NCBI GenBank assembly: GCA_963759875.1
Contig: CAVXBB010000016.1
Span: 434,001 to 498,000, forward strand
Reading direction: 5' to 3'
From: JAFAGX01 sp963759875
GTDB lineage: Bacteria; Acidobacteriota; Terriglobia; Terriglobales; Acidobacteriaceae
Length of the DNA: 64,000 bases
Shown: positions 1 through 8,868 of the stretch, in pieces
How positions within the stretch are numbered: position 1 is the stretch's first letter
Layout of the letters: every line of letters begins with the position of its first letter
Translations under genes and position numbers: made by a program
The notes under the pieces: model-generated
Seen by the model: the letters and a program-made list of their open reading frames with translations, nothing else
What the model was told of the DNA's origin: nothing
Database searches by the model: none

Positions 1-545
1 ACGATGACGCCCACCGCCAGCCCCAGAAACGTATACAGCTTGCCCATCCACTCGGAGTCGCGTTTGGCCAGGTAGTCATTAACGGTGACAACGTGAACTC
101 CGCGCCCGCTCAGGGCATTCAAGATAGACCGGGAGAGTTGCGACCAGCGTTTTACCTTCACCGGTCTTCATTTCGGCGATCTTGCCCTGGTGCAAAACCA
201 TGCCGCCAATGAGCTGGACATCGAAATGCCGCATGTTGAGCACGCGGCGGCCGGCTTCACGGACGACCGCGAAAGCTTCTGACCAGACATTTCGTCGAGA
301 ACTTCGTTGCTCGCGGCGATGCGCTCGATCTTCAAGCTCTTTCAGGCGGTCGGGATCCGCATCGGGCTCATCGAACGATTTTGCTAAGACGCTCGTGAAT
401 ACGGCGTCGAAATTCGTCGGTTTTGCCGCGTAGTTGCTTCGTCGCTGAGCTTCTGCATCTCAGGCTCAAGCGCACAGATGGCCTCTACTCGGGGCGTCAA
501 GCGCTTGATCTCGCGCTCATTCTTGGTCCCGAAGACCTTCGCCAT
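1..545 (-). CDS. secA: SecA, N-terminal part, 5 frameshifts, runs off window
   Basis: Preprotein translocase ATPase that drives Sec-dependent export. The gene enters from the left edge on the minus strand with an ATG at 545 (MAKVFGTKNERE). Conceptual translation gives classic SecA sequence only if the frame is changed about five times, near 438, 380, 328, 285 and 121. Recognisable pieces in order are RGKTDEFRRRI, FDVQLIGGMVLHQGKIAEMK, the Walker A region TGEGKTL, and VHVVTVNDYLAKRD. All residues between the shifts fit the family, so the protein itself is not degenerate. Because secA is essential and the lesions sit at the sequence end, low-quality sequence is the likeliest explanation. The C-terminal ~80% lies outside the window. 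Confidence 0.85.
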
Positions 546-680
546 TAAGCTATCAATCAAAGTCGTGAATCCTTCGGCGGCGGGCAGTACCGACCCGATA
601 TCTTAGAAGCCTAGCATATTAGATGCTTTGCCAGCAGGTAAGTCGCGGCCCTGGTTTCATGTAAGATTGCCCGCTAACCG

Positions 681-3458
681 ATGCAAACCTTCTACGATCT
701 GTTTTGCCAGTGCGCTCAGCGATGGCCGAACAACACGGCAATAGAGATTCAGCGCCGCGACGGAGCTGAAAGCTGTACCTACACAGAACTGCGCCGGATG
801 GCGGAATCGATTGGGCGCTGGCTCCGCGACGAAAATCTTGAGCGTGGCTCGCGGGTGGCGATTTTAGCTGATAATCATCCGCGCTGGGTAGCAACTTACC
901 TTGGCATTATCGCCGCTGGATATGTGGCCGTGCCACTGGACACAGCCTTGCATGGCGATCAGGTTGCGAAGCTGCTGAAGGATAGCGGTGCCACGCTGAT
1001 TTTTTGTGATAGCAAGCATCTGCAACTGCTGCACGAAACGCCATTGTCCACGGTCCTGACCGATGGAGACTCCGGGCGTGCCCGCGATGATGCCGAACTT
1101 GGTTCGGCCGGACAGCGGAGAGCAGCTGTCCCTACACAAGCTGATCTTGGCAGCATACTTGCTGCGGGGCCGGGAAACTTCACAGCTGCGCCGTCACGCA
1201 AAGATGACTTGGCTTCCCTGCTCTACACATCCGGCACGACGGCCGACCCGAAAGGCGTGATGCTCACGCATGGAAACCTGATGGGGGAAGTCGAGGCTGT
1301 ATTTGGCTGGGTGCAGATTGGTCCGGAAGACGCATTGCTCGGAGTTCTTCCGCTGTTTCATGTACTGTCGCAGATGGCCAATCTGATGCTGCCGCTGGTC
1401 AAAGGATCACGGGTTGTTTACCTTGAGACGCTGAACACGACGGAACTGCTCCGTGCCTTGAGGGAACGACAGATCACAGCGCTGGCGGTGGTTCCGCAAT
1501 TCTTCTATTTGATCCACGAGCGCATATTCAAAGAAATTGCACAGCGCGGCAAGTTGGCGCAGATGGCAGTGCGAATGTTCATGGGTGTTACGCGCTTTAC
1601 GCGGAAGTTTGGCTGGAATCCGGGCAGGATCTTTTTTGCCCAGGTACACAATCTATTCGGCGGCAAGATGCGGTACCTGGTGACGGGAGGGTCGCGGTTT
1701 GATCCCGAGATTGGGCGCGATTTCTATGCTTTAGGAATAGACATCCTGCAAGCTTACGGTCTGACCGAGACCTCCGGCGGCGCGTTTGCCACACCGCCAG
1801 AGAACAACGTGATTGGATCGGTTGGGCCGCCACTGACGGGCGTGGAGGGCAAGATTCTCGATGCGCAGCCGGTGGCGGGAGTTCCGAACCCGGTTGGGGA
1901 AATCGCGATCCGCGGTGCCCTTGTCATGAAAGGTTACTGGAACCGGCCGGATGCGACAGCTGAAGTTCTGCGCCATGGGTGGCTGCGCACGGGCGATCTC
2001 GGCTACTTCGACGAGGGCGGCAACCTATTCATAACCGGAAGAAAAAAAGAGATCATCGTCCTCAGTAATGGAAAAAATATTTATCCGGAGGAGGTTGAAG
2101 CACATTACCTGAAATCGCCGTATATCAAAGAAATTGCCGTGCTGGGCCTCGAAGCCCAACCGGGAGACCCAAGTTCGGAGCGATTGCACGCGGTAGTCGT
2201 GCCTAATTTTGAAGTGCTCAGGCAGCGCAAGATCGTAAATGCGAAAGAGGTGATTCGATTCGATATTGAAGGATTATCGCCGCAACTGCCATCGACCAAG
2301 CGCATCGGGAGCTACGAAATATGGCAGGAGGACCTGCCGCGCACAACCACCCGCAAGCTTAAGCGTTTCGAAATCGAGCGGCGGCTAAAAGGAAATCAAA
2401 CCCGAAACGGTCACGAGAAAGCAATTGGCGAAAAGCCGCTGAGTGCTGAAGATGCAGCCTGGCTGGAGCAGCCAAGTGTGCAACGCGCGATTGCTGTCAT
2501 TCGCCAATCATCTCGCAGTAAGTCTCAAGATATACGCCCGTCAGACAATCTGGAATTGGATCTGGGACTCGATTCGATGCAGCGGGTCGAACTTCTAGTC
2601 GCGCTGGAGCAGGAAATGGGCGGCAAAGTGCAGGAATCGCAACTGGCCGAACTTTATTCAGTTCGGGAACTCGTGAATTTGGTAGTTAAGAAGGCGCACG
2701 CAGGAGACAATACTCGGCCAATATACGGTGGCTGGGACGCTGTGCTTAAGAAAGACCCTCGAGACCCTGAAGTTCTCAAGCTCGCACAGCGGCTTCGGAT
2801 CGACGAGGCATTCTGGTTCGTGCTCACCAGAATGATCGCGATGTTGGCATACGATATGTCCGATCTGCGGGTGAGTGGCCTCGAGAAGCTTCCGGAACAA
2901 GGGCCTTTCTTGCTCTGCTCGAACCATCAAAGCTACATCGATGGCGTGATCTTGAGCAGCGTATTGCCGTGGCGGGTTTTTCGCGAGATCTTCTTTGTGG
3001 GAACAAGTGAGCATTTCGGTTCAGGTTTTCTGCGCGTTTTGGCGAAATGGCTGCGGATTATGCTCGTGGATCCGGACGCAAACCTGATTCCTGCGATGCG
3101 CGCCGGATCATTCGGGCTGCGCCACGGCCGAGTGCTGATTCTTTATCCGGAAGGCGAGCGCAGCATTGACGGAACACCAAAATCATTCAAGAAAGGCGCG
3201 GCCATTCTCTCGATTCACACTCGAGCACCAATCGTGCCGGTGGCGATTGAAGGTTTTCACGACGCATGGCCGCGTGGAAAGCCCTTTCAGAAATTCGCTC
3301 CTTTAGAAATGCAATTCGGCGATCCTATTTATCCGCCGCCCGAATCGGATGCGTCGGAGTATGCATATGAGAGGCTCACGGATGAATTGAAGACCCGAGT
3401 TGTCGGAATGTGGGAACTACTGCGCCGCGCAGCTCAGGCTCGGCGAGTGGCGGATTGA
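681..3458 (+). CDS. Acyl-CoA/acyl-ACP synthetase - ACP - PlsC acyltransferase fusion
   Basis: A 925-aa three-domain enzyme. Residues ~1-580 are an AMP-forming acyl ligase: phosphate loop LYTSGTTADPKG near 181-192, YGLTETSG near 360, and TGDLGYF plus a GRKKE hinge near 440-460. Residues ~600-675 form a carrier-protein domain with LGLDSMQ, where Ser632 is the expected phosphopantetheine site. Residues ~725-915 are a 1-acyl-glycerophosphate acyltransferase with the HX4D box NHQSYID (748-754) and YPEGERS (822-828). The likely job is to activate a fatty acid, perhaps hold it on the internal carrier, and transfer it to a lysophospholipid at the inner membrane. E. coli Aas combines similar ends but has no internal ACP. 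The substrate is not deducible. The start is the first ATG after a short leader. Confidence 0.9.
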   Translation: MQTFYDLFCQCAQRWPNNTAIEIQRRDGAESCTYTELRRMAESIGRWLRDENLERGSRVAILADNHPRWVATYLGIIAAGYVAVPLDTALHGDQVAKLLKDSGATLIFCDSKHLQLLHETPLSTVLTDGDSGRARDDAELGSAGQRRAAVPTQADLGSILAAGPGNFTAAPSRKDDLASLLYTSGTTADPKGVMLTHGNLMGEVEAVFGWVQIGPEDALLGVLPLFHVLSQMANLMLPLVKGSRVVYLETLNTTELLRALRERQITALAVVPQFFYLIHERIFKEIAQRGKLAQMAVRMFMGVTRFTRKFGWNPGRIFFAQVHNLFGGKMRYLVTGGSRFDPEIGRDFYALGIDILQAYGLTETSGGAFATPPENNVIGSVGPPLTGVEGKILDAQPVAGVPNPVGEIAIRGALVMKGYWNRPDATAEVLRHGWLRTGDLGYFDEGGNLFITGRKKEIIVLSNGKNIYPEEVEAHYLKSPYIKEIAVLGLEAQPGDPSSERLHAVVVPNFEVLRQRKIVNAKEVIRFDIEGLSPQLPSTKRIGSYEIWQEDLPRTTTRKLKRFEIERRLKGNQTRNGHEKAIGEKPLSAEDAAWLEQPSVQRAIAVIRQSSRSKSQDIRPSDNLELDLGLDSMQRVELLVALEQEMGGKVQESQLAELYSVRELVNLVVKKAHAGDNTRPIYGGWDAVLKKDPRDPEVLKLAQRLRIDEAFWFVLTRMIAMLAYDMSDLRVSGLEKLPEQGPFLLCSNHQSYIDGVILSSVLPWRVFREIFFVGTSEHFGSGFLRVLAKWLRIMLVDPDANLIPAMRAGSFGLRHGRVLILYPEGERSIDGTPKSFKKGAAILSIHTRAPIVPVAIEGFHDAWPRGKPFQKFAPLEMQFGDPIYPPPESDASEYAYERLTDELKTRVVGMWELLRRAAQARRVAD

Positions 3459-3742
3459 TAGCTCTCGATCAGATCGCGAATGCGTTGCGCATCGACCTTG
3501 CGATGTCCGTGGCTGGTGATCGGGTCTGTACCTCCGGTTGACTCAATCAGGATGTTGGACCAGAAAATCCCGGTTGAGATGTGTACCGAGGCAACCTGCG
3601 AAATGCCTATGCTTTCTTCATTGCTGCCGAACAACCGCGGCTTGATGCGGCTGACTCGTTGAGCACTTACCAGAATGCGGGTGGGGAAAAACAGATTGCC
3701 TCGAGTCCAGCGGCTGGCAACGAAGATTTCTTCACCGGCCAT
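3434..3742 (-). CDS. Bacterial PH-domain-like small protein
   Basis: 102 aa, soluble, no signal peptide or membrane segment. The order of motifs (RGNLFFPTRILVSAQRVSRIKP, then VASVHISTG, then an aromatic strand and a terminal helix DAQRIRDLIESYQ) resembles bacterial pleckstrin-homology-like proteins. The end overlaps the tail of the convergent acyl ligase gene by 25 bp. Function is unknown; a scaffold or membrane-associated role is only inference from the fold guess. Confidence 0.65.
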   Translation of the reverse strand: MAGEEIFVASRWTRGNLFFPTRILVSAQRVSRIKPRLFGSNEESIGISQVASVHISTGIFWSNILIESTGGTDPITSHGHRKVDAQRIRDLIESYQSATRRA

Positions 3743-3808
3743 AAGTGCACTAACTCAGTTGGATTTCGATATTACCGGAAAGCTTGCGGCTCAATGCTAG
3801 CTGCTGCC

Positions 3809-4165
3809 TCACACCCACTCCAATGCGCCCTTTTTCCAGATCCAGATGTAACCCACGATCAGGATTGTGAGAAAGATCAGCATCTCGATAAGGCCGAAGA
3901 CGCCCAGAGCCTTAAACTTCACGGCCCAGGGAAAAAGGAAAATAGTTTCAACGTCGAAGACGACGAAGAGAATGGCCACGATGTAATACCGGACGGTGTA
4001 GCGGCCGCGTGACAGACTGACTGGGTCGATGCCGCACTCGTAAGGCATCAGTTTCGTGCGGTTGGGATTTTCCGGGCGCACCAACTTGGCAGCGATTAAC
4101 GTGATCGGGATGAGAGCTCCAACTACAGCGACAAATAAGAAAATAGGAACGTAATTTTGCGGCAT
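3809..4165 (-). CDS. nuoA: NADH-quinone oxidoreductase subunit A
   Basis: Membrane subunit of respiratory complex I. The 118-aa protein has three hydrophobic helices and the family signature MPYECGIDP followed by VRYYIVAILFVVFDVE, with the conserved Glu/Asp of the second helix. I chose the ATG at 4165 because GGGAGAGG (4168-4175) precedes it; a TTG at 4177 is in frame but lies within that Shine-Dalgarno sequence. No nuoB follows inside the window: the next minus-strand gene in the transcription direction is the PH-like protein, so this is an isolated copy or the head of a split nuo cluster. Confidence 0.93.
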   Translation of the reverse strand: MPQNYVPIFLFVAVVGALIPITLIAAKLVRPENPNRTKLMPYECGIDPVSLSRGRYTVRYYIVAILFVVFDVETIFLFPWAVKFKALGVFGLIEMLIFLTILIVGYIWIWKKGALEWV

Positions 4166-4262
4166 TGCCTCTCCCAAATAGCGAATAACCGATAATACTA
4201 ACGCCGACCGGTGCCGCCTTCAACCGTCAGTGATCGAACGGGGGCTCGCTCCAGAATACAAA

Positions 4263-5030
4263 TTAAGCTGACCCAGTGCCCGACCGGGAGGTGATGAATT
4301 CGGGATGCTCGGCTAAAGATTTCCCCCGTAACTCGAGGTGCCGCTGTCGAAAATGTTGCTTGGCGCGCTCACCCCAGGCGCGGACGAAATAGTAATTCAG
4401 CCCAGCACCAATTACGGAACTGGCAATTGGAATGACGCGCCCGGCCCACTTCTCCACGAACTCTTGACTAGCCTGCGCTGCGATCCGGCGAATCACCCGG
4501 GGAACGAAACGATATATGACTTCCTTCTCCAGCAACTCGCGGCTGATGTCCACACCAGCCGCGCTGGCGGCGGCAATCCACAGTTCGGCGGTTTCTTCCT
4601 CCGTGTTGAATTCAAAGCCGTAGAGGAGGCTGAGCTTCTGCAGAGTTCGCAAGGTAATTCCCGCCAGGATGGTGAGGTCGGGGACGATGGTCATAATTCC
4701 CCCGATGCCGAGCCCAGCACCTTCCGCAGCGGCCAGTTTCATGCCACTGTGAATGACGCGGTTGGCCAGATCGTCCAAATGTCCTATATCGACGGAGTAA
4801 ACACCTTGAAAGCTCGTGACAGGCAGCCCATACGCAACCCGAAGCTGGAGAAGAAAATTCTGCGGATCGACTTTGACCGTCTCATACGCGTGTTGAAAGC
4901 CGCGGCGCATGGCATCTTCGCACTTGCGCATCAGCCACGATTTGCGAATTTCTTCAGGCATTATCACCAGCTTATCGCGTGGCGCGGCTGGTGGGAAGGG
5001 ATTGCGGTCATAAACCCGTGTGGCTGCCAC
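4263..5030 (-). CDS. EcsC family protein
   Basis: 255 aa. The central Gly/Ala-rich hydrophobic stretch (AAAEGAGLGIGGIMTIVPDL, then ITLRTLQKLSLLYGFE) and the C-terminal helix around AGRVIPIASSVIGAGLNYYF match the EcsC family, named after a Bacillus ABC-transporter-associated protein. The biochemical role is unknown. It is probably membrane-associated. GTG at 5030 is taken as the start; 42 bp separate it from the divergent RNase J gene, so they probably share a promoter region. Confidence 0.75.
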   Translation of the reverse strand: MAATRVYDRNPFPPAAPRDKLVIMPEEIRKSWLMRKCEDAMRRGFQHAYETVKVDPQNFLLQLRVAYGLPVTSFQGVYSVDIGHLDDLANRVIHSGMKLAAAEGAGLGIGGIMTIVPDLTILAGITLRTLQKLSLLYGFEFNTEEETAELWIAAASAAGVDISRELLEKEVIYRFVPRVIRRIAAQASQEFVEKWAGRVIPIASSVIGAGLNYYFVRAWGERAKQHFRQRHLELRGKSLAEHPEFITSRSGTGSA

Positions 5031-5072
5031 TGATGCCGCGCAGTCCGCTGTGCTAGCATCAATTAACCTTTA

Positions 5073-6737
5073 ATGCCATCTGGCAAATTGCATGTCGTGC
5101 CGCTCGGCGGCCTGGGCGAGTTCGGAATGAACTGCATGGCCCTGCGCTGGGGCGAAGATGTAATCGTTATCGACGCCGGCTTGATGTTTCCGGAGGCGGA
5201 GCTGTTGGGCGTCGATATTGTTGTTCCCGACATCTCGTATCTGACCGAGAACCGCCAGCGTGTGCGGGCGATCGTTCTTACTCATGGTCATGAAGATCAC
5301 ATCGGGGCGCTGCCCTGGATCCTCTCCGAGCTGAACGTTCCGGTGTACGGCACTGAATTCACGCTGGCCTACGTCGAAGACAAACTCGAGGAACACGGGC
5401 TTCTCGACAACGCCGATCTGAGAGAGATTCGTGCCGGTGAGCGCTTCAAAGTAGGGCCATTCACGATCCATCCCATCCCGGTGACACACAGTTTGGTGGA
5501 CTGCGTTGCGCTGGCAATTCACACACCGCTCGGCGTCGTCGTGCATACAGGCGATTTTAAGGTTGATCCCACTCCGACCGACAATCGCCTTTTCGATCTG
5601 CACTCGTTTGCCGAGTACGGTAAGGACGGGGTGCTGGCGCTTTTTCAGGATTCCACCAACGTGGAGCGCAAAGGATATACGCCCAGCGAGCGGGCGGTTC
5701 GCCGCAAGTTTGACGAGGTGTTCGCACGAGCCCAGCGCCGGCTGTTCATTTCTTGCTTTTCATCGTCAATTCATCGCATTAAGTTAGCCGTCGAATTAGC
5801 TTGGGAACACGGACGGAAAGTGGCGTTTGTGGGACGTTCGATGGTAAGTTCCGCAGAAATCGCGGAGGATCTTGGGTACGTCGAGATTCCCGATGGATTG
5901 TTGATTCATCCTGGAGAAATCAAAAACTTTGCGCCGGAGAAAGTTTGTGTGCTGATCAGCGGCACGCAGGGCGAACCGATGTCGGCACTTTCCCGCGCTG
6001 CAGTGGACAATCACAAGCACGCTAAGATCGAGAAGGGTGATAGCGTGGTGCTTTCTTCGCGCATCATTCCGGGAAATGAGAAGGCGATTTACCGCATGAT
6101 CGACCACCTTTTCCGCCGGCAGGCCCACGTAATTTACGAAGATGGTTCCTCGCCGCCGGTGCATGTCAGCGGGCACGCCAGCCAGGAAGAACTCAAACTC
6201 ATTATCAATTTGGTGAAGCCGAAGTATTTCGTTCCCATTCATGGTGAATACCGCCAACTCAAGCTGCATGCAGAATTGGCAGCGTCCATGCGGGGATCGG
6301 TGGGAAACATCATGTTGATTGAGAGCGGGGACATTCTTGAATTTGATGAACTGGGAGCGCGAATTGCCGGGCGCGTGAATGTTGGCCGGATTTGCATCGA
6401 CTCCGGTTCGCGAACCGATGTTGTCGAAGACCTGGTGATTAAAGATCGCCGGCATCTGAGCGAAGATGGGATTGTGCTGCCGATCATCGCCATCAACAAG
6501 CTTTCTGGCCGCGTGGAAACTCCGCCGGAGATTGTGACCCGCGGCTTTGAACCGGGCGAGGATGGTTTTATCACCGGTGCGCGCCAACTGGTGATGCAAA
6601 CGCTGGAAGCATCGAGCGACGAAGAGAAAGCCGATTACGGCGTGATTAAAGAAAAAATCCGGGCTGACCTGAAACGCTATATTTCGAAGCAGATGCAAAA
6701 GCGGCCACTGATCATGCCCGTGATTTTGGAAATTTAG
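5073..6737 (+). CDS. rnj: Ribonuclease J
   Basis: Metallo-beta-lactamase/beta-CASP ribonuclease for 5'-3' exonucleolytic and endonucleolytic RNA turnover in the cytoplasm. The 554-aa length is normal for the family. The zinc motif HGHEDH is at residues 71-76. Further metal ligands include VTHS, the Asp of VVHTGDFKVD, and the His of VHVSGHAS in the beta-CASP/C-terminal part, followed by FVPIHGEYR. The C-terminal ~100 residues form the RNase J-specific domain. The ATG has no clear Shine-Dalgarno; a TGC-TAGCAT element about 20 nt upstream could be an extended -10 giving a very short leader. It ends with TAG, showing that UAG is a normal stop here. Confidence 0.93.
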   Translation: MPSGKLHVVPLGGLGEFGMNCMALRWGEDVIVIDAGLMFPEAELLGVDIVVPDISYLTENRQRVRAIVLTHGHEDHIGALPWILSELNVPVYGTEFTLAYVEDKLEEHGLLDNADLREIRAGERFKVGPFTIHPIPVTHSLVDCVALAIHTPLGVVVHTGDFKVDPTPTDNRLFDLHSFAEYGKDGVLALFQDSTNVERKGYTPSERAVRRKFDEVFARAQRRLFISCFSSSIHRIKLAVELAWEHGRKVAFVGRSMVSSAEIAEDLGYVEIPDGLLIHPGEIKNFAPEKVCVLISGTQGEPMSALSRAAVDNHKHAKIEKGDSVVLSSRIIPGNEKAIYRMIDHLFRRQAHVIYEDGSSPPVHVSGHASQEELKLIINLVKPKYFVPIHGEYRQLKLHAELAASMRGSVGNIMLIESGDILEFDELGARIAGRVNVGRICIDSGSRTDVVEDLVIKDRRHLSEDGIVLPIIAINKLSGRVETPPEIVTRGFEPGEDGFITGARQLVMQTLEASSDEEKADYGVIKEKIRADLKRYISKQMQKRPLIMPVILEI

Positions 6738-6747
6738 GAGATCGGCA

Positions 6748-7767
6748 ATCGTAAGTCTTAGCGATTTTCGCGAAGCTCAGACCCGGTTGAAGGGCGTTGC
6801 CGTGCGCACGCCACTCATTGAATTCCGGCGAACGGGAGCCGGGGACGATTCGAGAAAGCTTTTTCTCAAGCTGGAAAACCTGCAGCCGATTGGCGCATTC
6901 AAAATCCGGGGAGCGTACAACAAGATTGCTTCGCTGCCTGCAGAAGAACGAAGTCACGGAGTTATTACGTACTCCAGCGGCAACCATGGCCAGGGAGTCG
7001 CATACGCTGCCCGTGCTTTGGATACAAAGGCCGTCATCGTGATGCCGCGAACCGCTCCTGCCATTAAGCGCGACGCTGTCTTAGCATTAGGTGCAGAGGT
7101 GGTGCTGGTGGGGCCGTCGAGTGTCGAACGGCAGCATCGCGCGGAGGAACTGGCCCGCAAAAATGGCTATGCGATCGTCCCGCCATTCAACGATGAGCGC
7201 ATCATTGCCGGGCAGGGCACCATCGGATTGGAGATCCTCGAGGACTTGCCGGAACTCGAAACTGTGCTTGTTCCGGTCGGGGGTGGTGGGATGATCAGCG
7301 GGATCGCCACGGCAATAAAGCTGAGTAAGCCATCAGCGAAGGTGATCGGAGTCGAACCTGAACTGGGAGCGGACGCTCAGGCCAGTCTGCAGCGGGGCCA
7401 CGTGGTCGAAGTTGCGGCTGAACAGGTCTCGCTCACCATTGCCGACGGTCTCCGCACGCAGAGCGTGGGCGCAATCAACTTCGAGCATATCCGCAAGTAT
7501 GTTGACAACATCGTAACTGTCAGCGAATCTGAAATCCGCGAAACGGTGTGCAAGCTCGCCGCAGATCCGAAAACGCTTGCAGAACCCAGCGGTGCGGTTG
7601 CAGTCGCCGCGTTCCTATTCCATAAAGAGCAACTGCCGAACACCACATTCAACGTGGCCGTAATTAGCGGCGGAAACATAGATCCCAAAGTGCTGCAGGA
7701 GATTCAAAACGAGAGGTTGCAGGCAACGTCTTCGTTCGAAGCCGCACCGAACCCTGTAGAGACTTAG
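6748..7767 (+). CDS. Threonine/serine dehydratase (PLP-dependent), probable AUC start
   Basis: Fold-type II PLP enzyme that deaminates threonine (or serine) to 2-oxobutyrate (or pyruvate). The PLP lysine is in GAFKIRGAYN, the substrate loop is TYSSGNHGQG, and the phosphate-binding Gly loop is VPVGGGGMISG. There is no C-terminal ACT domain, so this resembles the catabolic or unregulated form (~340 aa). Start choice: the family N-terminus (VSLSDFREAQTRLKGVAVRTPL) begins upstream of the first usual start codon, a TTG at 6787. The only good position is ATC at 6748, preceded by TAGGAG (6735-6740) with a 7-nt spacer. It lies just after RNase J and is probably co-transcribed. Confidence 0.88.
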   Translation: MVSLSDFREAQTRLKGVAVRTPLIEFRRTGAGDDSRKLFLKLENLQPIGAFKIRGAYNKIASLPAEERSHGVITYSSGNHGQGVAYAARALDTKAVIVMPRTAPAIKRDAVLALGAEVVLVGPSSVERQHRAEELARKNGYAIVPPFNDERIIAGQGTIGLEILEDLPELETVLVPVGGGGMISGIATAIKLSKPSAKVIGVEPELGADAQASLQRGHVVEVAAEQVSLTIADGLRTQSVGAINFEHIRKYVDNIVTVSESEIRETVCKLAADPKTLAEPSGAVAVAAFLFHKEQLPNTTFNVAVISGGNIDPKVLQEIQNERLQATSSFEAAPNPVET

Positions 7768-7798
7768 CTTTGCGAAGTGTTTGTTAGCCAAATGTCTC

Positions 7799-8725
7799 AT
7801 GCCCAAAACAGTTTTAGTTGCGATTGTTGTTGTGCTCCTTGCGGCAGCCGTTTGCATTGCGGAACCACAGCGTGGGGCCATGATGCGGGTCGCGAGTATC
7901 TACATAGCTCCAGACGAAAGTTCCGCCAAACTAGGAGACATTGATCGCGGGCGCGAAGTGGTAGTGCTTGCAACCAGCCGTGACTGGCTGCAAGTCGAGG
8001 CCAACGTCACCGAAGAGAGAACGCTAACCGGATGGATTATGGCAAAAGGCGTAGTCCAGGCCTCCACCCCCAACGGGGACCGAATTTTGTTTGGCGAGGC
8101 AGTTGACTCCGAGGACCAGGCAAGCCGACGCAATGGCCGCCGCGGCGCTGCGCAGGATGCCCTACACCTTTATTATCGCGTCTATGATCTTTTCCCCAAA
8201 TCGCCGATTGCCGGAGAAGCACTGTATCGCGCAGCGGACATCAAGTGGCAAATTGAAAAGGCTGATGTGATGTCGCGGCCATCGGCCCGCGAGAAAGAAG
8301 CGTATCTCCGCGAAGGCATGAATGAAGACATGATGCGGGAGGTAATCAAGAAATTTCCGGGGACGAAATGGGCGGACTTGGCTGCATTCCACCTGATTGA
8401 AAACAAACTTTGCGGTGATTGGCAGGGCACATCCAAATGTCCTGAGAAAGAAGCGGAGTTGTACGAGAAATACGCCAACGAACATCCGCAATCTCCGGCA
8501 GAAGCAGAGGCACTTTACGATGCGGCTTGGAGGTTCTCGGCACTGATTGAAATCTACAAAACTGAAGACCAGGCAAAGAAATCCGATCAGTCCAGAAACA
8601 AAGCGATCGCGACCGCGCAGAAAGTAACCACCCAATTTCCACAAAGCGATTGGGGTGCTCGTGCGGAACGCCTGCTATATCTCATACAGCAGGGTGTGCC
8701 CACGTATGGCAACACACAGGAGTGA
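7799..8725 (+). CDS. Secreted SH3b-domain protein with TPR-like repeats
   Basis: 308 aa from the ATG at 7799 (a TTG at 7781 is in frame but would put charged residues ahead of the signal peptide). Residues 1-~25 are an export signal (VLVAIVVVLLAAAVCIA). Residues ~30-85 look like a bacterial SH3 domain (IYIAPDESSAKLGDIDRGREV...WLQVE...GWI). The remainder is helical with repeats such as LYYRVYDLFPKSPIAGEALYRAA and YANEHPQSPAEAEALYDAAW, typical of TPR/BamD-like scaffolds. Probably periplasmic, perhaps envelope-associated. Partner unknown. Confidence 0.72.
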   Translation: MPKTVLVAIVVVLLAAAVCIAEPQRGAMMRVASIYIAPDESSAKLGDIDRGREVVVLATSRDWLQVEANVTEERTLTGWIMAKGVVQASTPNGDRILFGEAVDSEDQASRRNGRRGAAQDALHLYYRVYDLFPKSPIAGEALYRAADIKWQIEKADVMSRPSAREKEAYLREGMNEDMMREVIKKFPGTKWADLAAFHLIENKLCGDWQGTSKCPEKEAELYEKYANEHPQSPAEAEALYDAAWRFSALIEIYKTEDQAKKSDQSRNKAIATAQKVTTQFPQSDWGARAERLLYLIQQGVPTYGNTQE

Positions 8726-8868
8726 TTTCTCGGCTTTGGTGTGTGGGGTCGACTAAGAGTCTTTCAGCTCTCATTGGTTCCCTGTGAAAATTTAGGAGGA
8801 TAGGCGTGTCCGCACCACACGTCATTTGAGATACTCTTACCTTTACTTGCTGGTGAAAGGACCCTCAG

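Noticed and set aside
5796..6698. 300-codon minus-strand frame inside RNase J
   Set aside because: Antisense shadow of a highly conserved gene; no family features.
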